From Dermatophagoides farinae (taxonomy: Eukaryota; Arthropoda; Arachnida; Sarcoptiformes; Pyroglyphidae): 64,000 bases of DNA. The notes beneath the pieces are model-generated. The model worked only from the letters and a program-made list of their open reading frames with translations, was not told the origin of the DNA and did no database searches. A program made the translations under genes and the position numbers. The stretch spans positions 2,222,501 through 2,286,500 of the forward strand of contig NC_134683.1 in assembly GCF_024713945.1 (NCBI RefSeq), given 5' to 3'. Of this stretch, positions 10,243-21,000 are shown one piece after another (the first letter of the stretch is position 1; each line of letters opens with the position of its first letter).

Positions 10243-10260
10243 AGATTCTAATTAGAATCT
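10243..10260. promoter_or_regulatory. 18-bp perfect palindrome 3' of RCC1/BTB gene 3
   Basis: Third identical copy of AGATTCTAATTAGAATCT, 94 bases past the stop codon. A minus-strand AATAAA (10213-10218) follows, as in unit 1. Confidence 0.5.
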
Positions 10261-10353
10261 TTAATGAATATTTTACATTTTGTGATTAATTTTTGGCAGA
10301 AAAAAATGGATAATCAAAGCAAAAACAGTAATCAGGATTCATCCACAAGAATA

Positions 10354-11913
10354 TTATTGTTGATTGCAAAACCATTGAAGAAATTTAACAATAGAATTTT
10401 TGTCGTCTTTAAGAAAAATGTCAGTAAGATTCGGCAAAACTTGATCAATAGTAATCTGGATAAGTTTATCGTGCACATCATTCAGTTCATACTTGATAAT
10501 TAATGGAAGATATGTGCTTATTGTTTGTTCATTGAGATCATATCGTATGAATGTTTTACAATATCCTATTAATCGTTGATCACAATAACAATTGGCTATA
10601 TCAATAAGTTGGGCAATGTTTTGTTTATCAATTTTAATGCAGTCATAGTGCAACATACGGAGATAGGTATAGTATGTATTATAATCATAAGCATTGATGG
10701 TTACCAGATTATTTTCACTCCAATCGCCAGAAAACATTCGATTAAAATATTGCGATGCCATTTTCAAATAACATTTAGATGCCAGTATACGTTTTTTACC
10801 AATAATAAATTCGACATCATAATTATCTGGATTGTCAAATAATCGGATGATTGATTTGTGAGATATTGATTGTGATCCGAATAAATAGGTTATTGGTGTA
10901 AGACCAAATGTGATTGGTGATTTTAGTATCATTTCCGATGCAGCTGCAAATGATGCCGGTTGATCATCCAATTTTGTAGGTGATATCCAATCGCCATTCT
11001 TGGTTCTACCCCAGGCATAATATGATGATCCATCATAAGCTAATGAAAAACCAAAAACAATCGAACATGCTACTTTTTGTACTTTTTCAATAGGTATAAT
11101 TGTTAGTCTTGATCGATTCACAGAATCACCGTCTCCTCTGTCATCACAACTGGACCAAAGCTGTCCGTTTTTAAATAAGAATAAGGAATAATTATAGCCG
11201 GCAGCAATATTTTTAATTCGACTATTGATCAAATCATAAGGAAATACAACAAGGGTTGGGGTGTTTCGTTTCGTATCATCACCAGAACCTAATTCACCAG
11301 ATCCATTGTTGCCCCAAGAATAAACTTTTCCCGTATTAGTTGTTGCAAGACTATGGTACCCTCCACAAGCCATAAGCATAACATTTTCTAGGCCTGTGTT
11401 AACCATAGTTATATATGATGAAGAATTACCCGTTATTTGGCCATATTCATTATCCCCCATTGCAAAAAGAGCACCATCTTTTCGTAACAATAAAATATGA
11501 GACCATCCACAAGAAATCATTTTGAATTCATCATTACTAGTAGAGATCAACCTCAAGGTTTTGCTTGTATTCCAAGTAGAACTACTACTGGCTAGATACA
11601 CTCGGCCATCATTAGTTAATACGGCAATAAATTTTTGGCCAGAATCCACCTGAACAATTTGCATTTCATTCAGAAATGATATCTGTTGTGCAAGTTTTGG
11701 ATCATGTTTCAACGATAACCATGAACATATTTCTTCGCCATATGCATAAGTAGCATTTTTAGTCATCAATAGAAATTCTATTTTATGGTTTGTATCATCA
11801 GTTGTTGTTATTGTGAAAACTGAAACAACGGATTGAAGAAATTCTTGATCGATAGATTTAAAATAATCTTGAAATAATATATTATCGATTTTTTCTGACG
11901 GTAATTTGGCCAT
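10354..11913 (-). CDS. RCC1 and BTB domain-containing protein, copy 3
   Basis: Intronless, 519 residues, starting MAKLPSEKIDNILF at the ATG shared by all copies. RCC1 blades lead, then a BTB domain (DVEFIIGKKRILASKCYLK, YFNRMFSGDWSENN) and a helical tail. One blade is degraded: where copies 1 and 2 read C/W-S-C-G-D-N...GQLGLGDD, this copy reads WSSCDDRGDGDSVNRSR, losing the GQLGLG core in frame (plus-strand region about 11101-11165). A second blade reads GELGSGDD instead of GELGLGDD. The frame stays open and the length change is a multiple of three, so it may still make protein, but the propeller could be altered. The BTB part has LASKCYLK where the others have LACKCYLK. The promoter and 3' elements are intact. 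Assignment is secure; whether it is functional is uncertain. Confidence 0.88.
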   Translation of the reverse strand: MAKLPSEKIDNILFQDYFKSIDQEFLQSVVSVFTITTTDDTNHKIEFLLMTKNATYAYGEEICSWLSLKHDPKLAQQISFLNEMQIVQVDSGQKFIAVLTNDGRVYLASSSSTWNTSKTLRLISTSNDEFKMISCGWSHILLLRKDGALFAMGDNEYGQITGNSSSYITMVNTGLENVMLMACGGYHSLATTNTGKVYSWGNNGSGELGSGDDTKRNTPTLVVFPYDLINSRIKNIAAGYNYSLFLFKNGQLWSSCDDRGDGDSVNRSRLTIIPIEKVQKVACSIVFGFSLAYDGSSYYAWGRTKNGDWISPTKLDDQPASFAAASEMILKSPITFGLTPITYLFGSQSISHKSIIRLFDNPDNYDVEFIIGKKRILASKCYLKMASQYFNRMFSGDWSENNLVTINAYDYNTYYTYLRMLHYDCIKIDKQNIAQLIDIANCYCDQRLIGYCKTFIRYDLNEQTISTYLPLIIKYELNDVHDKLIQITIDQVLPNLTDIFLKDDKNSIVKFLQWFCNQQ

Positions 11914-11990
11914 TATTGACGATGGAAAAAACACTCAAAATTTTCAAGGAACAATAGGTGACAAAGAGATAATACCTGATCAAGAGCGAT

Positions 11991-12098
11991 GACGAAATGT
12001 TGAGTGACAAAAGTTATTTTACAAAGAGGTGGCGTTGTGATCGTTGATTTTTTTTCAGTTTTTTTAGAGTCTAAAAAAAACAAAGAACTATTTTTATA
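11991..12098 (-). promoter_or_regulatory. promoter of RCC1/BTB copy 3
   Basis: TATAAAAATAG on the minus strand (12098-12088) and the 53-bp block (12043-11991), identical to that of copy 1, lie 75-185 bases before the ATG. Confidence 0.6.
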
Positions 12099-12968
12099 AT
12101 GAATAGTTGTTGTTGATCATAAGACTATTCGTGAAATTCAAATATATTCAAATTCAATATTCAATATTCATCGAAGCATCAAAAATTCGGAATTCAATAT
12201 ACAATCATCAAATCGAATTCTGATTCTCATCTCTTTTCTCAAACTTTTCAATCATGGCCAATAGATGTCGTACTATGTTTCAAGTGTAATCATTTGAAAA
12301 AATGTTTTCAAATAAAATTCCAATGTCCATTCCAATGGACTTGTCCCAACACACACACACACATACATCGAATTGGTCCAATGACATTATGGCGATGATG
12401 GTGATGATAATTAGCAAATCAAAAACAAATATTGACATAAACACAAACATCCAATGGATGATGATTAACAATTTGAATCGAAATCGCTTTTGAATTGCTC
12501 AAATTGATGATAAATCGTTTTAATTTTTTTTCTTCTTTTCATCATTATTATTACTGAATAAAAATGAATAGGATTTGGATGGTGAAATGATGAATGAATG
12601 AATGAAATTGAAAAGAAAATGAAAATTATTTCCAAAATTTCTCATTCATTTCGATCCGAATGAATGAGAAAATGATTCCTCAGTATTCTAAAGTCTGATT
12701 CTCAAAATGAAATAAAATAAAAAAAATCTGAATCGGTTCTGGCTATGGCCAGCAAAAAAAAATTGTCTTCATCATCTCAATGTTTACTTGACGTTTATAA
12801 ATTTGATTTTGTATTTCTTTCATCGTTTTTTTTTCTGGAGAATGAAAAAAAAAACATTTTACTTTTCTCTGTTACGGGAATTAGTTTACTTTATCAACAT
12901 TCAATAGAAGAAATTTGTCCATTTTTTATTCAATCATTTTTTTCCATCATTTGTTTGTTTGTCCCGGC

Positions 12969-12995
12969 TGTGTGTGTGTGTGTGTGTGTGTGTGT
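12969..12995 (+). repeat. (TG)n microsatellite
   Basis: Uninterrupted TG dinucleotide repeat of 27 bases. Confidence 0.9.
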
Positions 12996-15033
12996 TCAAT
13001 TCCATTGAATTCGTGAATCCATCGAACGTATTCATCATCATCATCATCATCATAAAGTTATGTTTACGTCAATTCTGGGTTGAAACAAACGCCCACACAC
13101 ACACACATACATTTTGACTTTGAAACATTACATTCAAAGACAAAAATATCTACGATCGAATTAGAATTGAAATTGAGCCGAAACCAAGCCAACACACACA
13201 CACCACACACATACCCGAAACATATAGATCTTTAATAAAGTTATTTATATGCAGATGGAGAAGAGAAAAAAAACCATACATACTTGCCCGAAAAAAAAAC
13301 GAAAAAGCAAAAACAAAACATAGTAGAAAGTAGACAAAAAAAAACTCAAAGAATCTCAAATGAGATAGAAAGTTTTCTCATTGAAGAAATGAAGCAAAAA
13401 AAAAAAAAGAATTCTGTTTTGAAAACGTTGAATTTATTTTTTCTCAACGTTTCTCTATCGAGATTTAGTTATGCTGGTTTTTTTTCGCTGTTTTCACCAT
13501 CATCATCATCATCATCATCATCATGATTATGATAAAAAATTGGTTGTGTGATGCTGTTGTCACTGTATGATGGTATTCCAATTTTTGAAAACATTTTAAG
13601 AATCAGAAAACCATAATAATATCACTGTGTTTATCTTGACTGTGTACATCAATGAATCAAAAAACGAAAAACGACGAAAACAACAACAACAACAAAAGAA
13701 TTTGGAATTAAGCTTGTTGTTGTTGCTGCTGCTTCTGGATTTCATATTCTTATTCTTTGGATCCCAACAACAACAACGACGACAACGAAAAATAAGAAAT
13801 TACAAACCAAAAAAAAAAATGAAGAGATTATTATTCTGTCATGGATTCTTGCTTTTGCCAATTTTCTTTTTATTTTTTTTTCTGTTTGTTTGTTTGTTCG
13901 GTAATTTCAAATCTTTTTCTTTTTCTTTTTTTTTTGGTTCATTTTTTCTTCCTATCTCTGATTTTGTTGTTGTCGTCATCGGGCAGTGTATCAGATAGAA
14001 AGCGAGAGAGAAACAGAGATGAAAATTCGGATCTTCATCGAAAATCTAATACGAAAACGAATAATACAAAACAAAAAGTTATTATATAACAGATATATTT
14101 ATTTTAAGCTGAATTTTTTTTTCTGAATTCGAAACGTTTTTTTTTCTTCTTCTCTTTTTTTGTTTGTTTGTTGGTCTACAGAATTTGTTTCCAATTTTTT
14201 TTCATGTTGTGCAGTCTTTCTCTACTCTACATTAGTACTGGTAGTCGTAATCAAAACCGATGAAATTCTATGCATTCTGTGCACACACACACATGTGATG
14301 CACTAAGCTGATGAATTGAATGGTTTTTGGCCATGCAATAAGGCAGTCCCTATGGACCTTGAATAGAAAAAAAATGCTGATCAGTTGACCGTATCGTCAT
14401 CGTCATTGGATTCCAATTTGAATTTCTCATTTGATCGATGTCAAAAAATTTTTATTTTTATTTCCAATCTATAAACAAATTTCAGACTGAAATTGAACTT
14501 TTTAAATGGTCAAGTAATAATTCAGCATTTGTGGAAATTTTGTCACGTTTGTTTTTAAATTTTTTTTTTGTAAGAAGAATAAAATCAAATCCTGAAAAAA
14601 ACGTTTTCTACCCCCTCGCCCTGATTTGATCACATTTTATTCTTATTGGGATTTTCTTCAAATAAACAGAATATATCGATGAGCCAATAAATAAATTCAT
14701 AATAATGGTAACGGTATATGGGAAGAAAATGAAAAATATGAAATTTTAGACACAAAATCAAAAAAAAAATGATTGATGCGATTGGCAGGAAGGAAATTTG
14801 AATACAAAAAAAAAATTTCACATTGTCTTGATTGATTGGATGGAATATTTTTTTTTCATTGGTCGTATATTTACCGGTCAAATAATGGCCATTGTAAACG
14901 CGTAAGAAATGTGTGAACCGATCCGGTGCATCCATTTTTTTTAATGGAAAAAAATTTCACATCCAAAAAAAAAATATTAGATTAGATTGACGACAACGAC
15001 ATTCACAAATAATTGAATTGTCATTCATTATTG

Positions 15034-15083
<50 letters not shown>
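15034..15083 (+). repeat. (TCA)n microsatellite
   Basis: Fifty bases of perfect TCA triplets, the longest such array I see. It is followed directly by CpG-containing GAC/GAT triplets. Confidence 0.9.
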
Positions 15084-18000
15084 GACGACGACGATGACGA
15101 CAATGACGATGACATTAGCTTTACCTTTATGTCATAATATTAATAATAATGATGATGATAATAATTTTTTTTAATTTAAACTTTTAGGTTTTTCAATTTC
15201 CGACTTTTTTTTCTACATTTTGATTCATTCACACACACACACACACACTGTTGATGAAGAGATAGAGGAAGAAAAACAAACGGAAATGAAGAAAATTTCC
15301 TATGTTATTCATTTTTTTTCATGGTTAGCTGGTTGGTGTTTTATTTTTTTTTCGTTTTTGTTTTGTTTGGAATATATATAGAAATCGATTATTTATTCAT
15401 TCAATCCAAATTCAATATGGAGGTTGTCTGTCTGTTGTTGTTGTTGTTGTTGTTTTTTTTCAAATTCAAATCATTCATTCATTCAGTCATCACATTGAAT
15501 TACAGTACAGTGTGTGGTACAGGAAATTTCAATTCATTTCATTCAAATCAAATCAAATCATTTGGTGCAAAATTCTACAACAGTCACTATATTGAAGAAA
15601 AATTTCCGGATCATTTTTTTTCACTGCAATATACAGAGAATAAAATCAACGAAAACAAAGGGTTAATTTTATTATTATCAGTCAATGGTGATGGTGGTCC
15701 AGTTTCTGAATGAGTCATTCTCCATTTTTTTTTGTTCAATTCTGATATATTTTGAACATTTTGGTCTCAGGTTGATTTTTGAAAATTGAACATTGAATTC
15801 CAGAAAAAAACCCTTTAGTTAGTAGTGTTAGGCAATCGGTTTTTCAAAAAAAAAAAACAGAAATTTTCAAACGAATCGATTTGATTGGATTGGATTGAAT
15901 TGGATTGGATTTAGTTTTTCGTTGACGAGCCGACAATAACATATTAGAAGCCAAAATATTTCGTTGTTGTTGACAATTTAATTTAAGTCTATACTACTTT
16001 GCTTTCATCATTATCACAATTGAAATACTAGATTCGAATAAATGTGTCACAACAACAACAACAACAACAACCCTATCGTGAAAAGGGGTTTTTTTTATTT
16101 TTATCATTCTGGTTATTTCTGGTTTTTCTATCTATATATAGATAATAAAACATTTTAAACAACTTTGTGATTGATATTACACTCTCGCTGATTTTACATT
16201 TGATTGACCATTGTGAATGTTTCTATGGACAAGTTGCGAGCAAGCGTTTTTTTTTTGGTCTGGTTTGGTTTGGTTTGTCGCTGTCATTCAAACATTTTAT
16301 TTGAATGAATCCAGGATTTTTTTCTCGTCGTTGTTCCTCAATTTTGTCAGATGACATGTACCCGCATACACACACACACACACACATGCATGAATACACA
16401 CGCGTTTTTAACTGAATCAAGACACATGAAATATGAGAATGAATGAATGAATGAACAGCAGCTCAAAATTGACAATAATTGACAAGACAATGTCAAATTC
16501 ACGTGAATATCTTTTCCAGAATGTTTGTTGTGATCTGTTTTTTTTTTCTTCTTCATTGAGAAAAAAAAGTGTTAAGTCTGAAATGTCAATCAATACATTT
16601 GTCCTTCAAAGGGGGGTCTATAAATACATAGAGAGATAAAGAAAGGATCAATGTTGACAAAACCTGATGGTCAATTCGTTTTGGTGTTGTTGTTGGCAGT
16701 GGTGAACGTGTGTGTATAATCACATACTGTGGACATAATCTGTTTAAAATTTTACAAACTTGTAAATGGAAACCTACTAGGAAGCGATTTTAACAATGAA
16801 AATTTGCAAACTTTTTTTTCGCCACCACATACTATAATTGAAAAGTAAACTTTGACCAATCGATCAATGAACAAAATAACAACTAAAAATGAAACCGGAA
16901 ATTACATACACACACACACACATGTTATACAGAAAAAAAAGAATAAATTGGAATTAAAGAATTTTCACATTGTTTATTCAAGCATTCAAGAATTTAATAA
17001 TCGTAAATGGATATTATCATTATGAATCGATAATGGATTGATCACTTGGTGGTTGATTGACAGTTGCTGTTGTTGTTGTTGTTGTTGTGAATCACGAATA
17101 TTTGAAATGAAAACAAAAATCGATTGATGACAAACTATTATAAAAAAAACTTCAAAAAGATTTCATTATTTGTAAATTAAAAATATTCAAATCGAATCAA
17201 TCAATGTTGGTGGTCATCAACATACAAATTTTCATTGTTATCGGAAACAATCACTAAACAATTTTTGATCGGTAAATGATACATAAAGCAAAGAGACATT
17301 TTACATTGCGTGTTTTCATCATCATCATCATCATCATTATACCTCCCTGATCGATCGATTGCAATTGATCAAATTGAAATTGAGCCACCAATTGATGATG
17401 ATGAATTTTTTGAGGCATAAATCCTATGGATTTTTTTTTTTTTTTGTTGTTGTCCTGTTGTTGTCTACTACAATAGAAATGTTACACAACTTTATTTGAC
17501 CTTTGTTTGTTGATTTTGATTCCTTTTTTTTCGATTTTCGATCATCGCACAGGGAGATTATCCATTGTTGTATTTGCGGTTTCTTTCGGCTTTCTATTTG
17601 CATATTGTTCCATAACAACAACAACAGAAAAAAAGTTTCAATTTAAATTAATTATTTGTATTCGAAATATTTTTGTATTCTTTTCATCTTTTCTTGGTAG
17701 ACACAAAAAAATGTCGAAGGTACTTGGCAAAAAAAAAAAAAAAAATAGAAAACAAAACAAAAAAAAGACAGCAGAAAAATCTTTTCAAGGACTGTTTACA
17801 TTGAAAATTTCAATTACAATTTTTTTTTGTGGCTATACCTGTCACATACACACACACACACACACACAGGATAATGCTGGAGTAGGAGGAGAAGAAGAAG
17901 GAAGAAGAAGAGATCACCAAAAATGTTCACAAAGTTGGTGGGCCATATTATGGTTCAATAGTTTTTTTTATGCAAATAAAGAGATCAATAATTGATTGAA

Positions 18001-21000
18001 TCAATTCAATAGTTTTACTGTAAGTGTGTGTTTGTGTGTGTGTGTGTGTGTGTGGGATTTACCGTTTATATGACCAAAATGGCCATGACCAATATCATAT
18101 AATCCTAAGCCGTGAAAGAATGGAAAAAAAAGAGAGGAGGAGAAGGAAACCTATAGCATTTCTTTCTTTCATTTTTTACTGCAACAAAATTGAAACCACA
18201 ACCATGACAAAATAAACAATAAACAATAACAACAACTTACAACAAGCCAGAAAAAAATAACAACTACTTGAAAATGAAAACCAAAACCAAAACCAGAGAG
18301 AGAGAAAAAAAAACGAATACTTACAGGATCATGGATCAAGCTTGGTGGTATTTTTTTCACTGGTTTTATTTCATTTTCTTTTGTTTTGTTTTGGTTTTTT
18401 TTCTATTTCGTCAACAACGTTGTCTATATATATATGGATAGAAATAGATCCATTGGATAAAAACCGCAATTGTATATCCGAAGCAATGTATGTATGTATG
18501 TATGTATGTGTGTTAAGAACCTTCTTTGGAGGTATAATTTGTCCGATCCACTATTTTTGTGGTTTATATGTTTCGATTTTTTTTTCTGTCCATTCATTCA
18601 TTCATTCATTCGTCCTTGTTATGTGTGTATATGAAAGCTTAACACACACATTAATTCAGTTTTTTTTCTGTTTGGATCGTCGTCGCCGTCAATCGTCGTC
18701 GAGAGTTTAATCCTAATGGTTCAAGTGGTTTTGCAGAGTTTTTTTCCTGACCATTATATTTCGGATTAAAACAAGGGGATTCAGCAACAGCAACAGCAAC
18801 AACAACAACAACAATAGATAGATAGATAGATAGAATAGGCATTGGTATCAAAGAGGAGTTATCGAATTAAGTGGGAAAATCTTGATTCAACAAAAAAAAA
18901 ACAACAACAACAAAAAAGCGTGAAAACCCTCCTCTCACATTGAAATCGCCAAAATGAACAACAATCACAACAATATAACCAAAACCAAAATGTGATGATA
19001 TTGAATAGAGCTGGCGTTTTTTTTTCTAGACTTTGTTGTTGTTGTTGTTGTTGTTGTTGTTGCTGTTTTTTGTTCGATATTATAACGAAGGGATTTAGAA
19101 ATAGAGAGTAGACGAAAAAAAAACCTGGACTTATGGCAATGGATTATCGTGGCACACACACACACACACAAAAAACAGTCTACGGTTATTATGGCTGGTA
19201 TTTCATTTTAATCATCATCATCATCATCATCATTAGATCGATAGTAGTAGTGTCGTGTGTCCGGGAATATAATATTTACAAATAAACTTATTGAATATGT
19301 CGGTAATTAAATCTTCTTCATTCATATCCCGAGATTTGAGTTGATTTTTTTTTTTTCGTTCACTTTTTCTTCATTTTCAATATCAATCTTGGTGGTCATA
19401 ATGATCATCTTGTGTGTATAAATATCGAGCAACCGGATAAAATTTGCAAAACAAATTTCATTTTGATTGATTGATTGTCAATCAGGAAAAAAAATTTCAA
19501 GAGAGCGGGATCCATCCATCCACATTTGCGTTGTAATTCGATATGATGATCAAAAAAAAAAAAAAATGAAACAAAATTTTATAATTTATGACTTGATCAT
19601 TATGATGATAATGATTTTTCTAAATAAAAAGAAGAAGAAGATGAAGAAAAAAAACATCAACATTTGCAAAACGATCTGATTAAACTGATGAACTTACGAA
19701 AAATGATGTAATAAATAAATAAATGATGATAAAATAAAATCGGATTTGAAAAATCGCGATCAATATCGAGATGTGATATCAATGTTGATCATTATGGTGA
19801 ACAAGCGATAAACCAAAAAAAAATTGTTGACATTTAATTGATGTTCAAATCATCATCATCATCATCTGTATGAATTTACGGTTTGTCAATATACAATAAT
19901 GAGAATCGTGAATCGAATCGTATTTCACATTTGATCATCATCATCATTAGCCGAAAAAAAGGATTCGATATCAAATTTACATTTTTAGCAATTTTTTTTT
20001 CTATTCGTCCGCTGAATTTATATTTTGTTTTTTTTTTCTTCTTTTTCTCTTGTTTTCAAAACGTTTTTTTTTTTGTTTTATTTATGACCAGGCCGCAGGC
20101 CACCAACCAATCGACTACCAAATGGTTTAGAGTTTTTTTTTTGAATTTTTTTTCTCTTCTCCATACGAAGATGTTCAAAAAACTGGCTGACCACCAACTA
20201 AGAGTTGACGACATTTTCGACGAAAAAGCAAAAAGAAAAAAAAATGTTTTTCATTCATATTCGGGATGGAATTTGATGAGGTTCAAAGGTAAAAAAAAAG
20301 AAAGTCCAAACACGATAATTGTCAATGGTTGATACAAAAATTATTATTATCTGGATTATTATTATTGGCGAATACGATCATAATCATCAATTGGCTACCG
20401 CTGTGAAATTTTTAACCAAAAAAAAAAAAAAAAAATGAGGAAATTCTTTAGATTCCGAAAATTTAACTCACTCGTGTTATATCTTCTAATGAATGATGAT
20501 GATATGAGGCAATAGAGAAAATTATTGGAAGAATTAATTGTTCATCAGTCGATTATCACCAAATCATGAGGATCACCACACTACTACTACCTGAAATGGT
20601 GTACAAGATGAACAAGAAAAGGTTTGAATTATTATCCATCCAAAGCGAGAATCAAAAAAAAAAAACATCTTTTACAACCTACCAGACTAGAAAAAAAAAC
20701 AAACAAAAATGAAAAAAAAGATTCATAAATTATTTCGCAAATTACAATTACCATCGTCTTCATATGTGATCATTTTGGATGTCGACAACCAAAAAGAAAA
20801 AAAAAGCAAATGAAGAACAAGACGACGATGACATTTTTTGTCCAGACAAAATATAAATTCATGGCCATATATACATATGGCGATGTCATTGGCGGTGATG
20901 GTGGCAAAATTTATTCATTCATTCATTTAGACACTTAAAAAAAGGAAGAAAAAAACCGAAAATTTTTCTAAAAAAAACCACAAGATTCCAAATAAATCTT

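Larger units (their letters stand above)
10206..12605. repeat. tandem unit 3 of 3 (RCC1/BTB segmental duplication)
   Basis: Third copy of the roughly 2.4-kb unit. Its right edge ends in an AATG repeat near 12592-12604, after which similarity to the other units stops. Confidence 0.8.

Noticed and set aside
15034-15083. Possible CRISPR-like array
   Set aside because: Uniform triplet microsatellite with no spacers, in a eukaryotic genome.
20092-20332. Frame MTRPQATNQSTTKW upstream of Lim1
   Set aside because: Interrupted by F and K runs from homopolymers, with no recognisable domain and no splice context.
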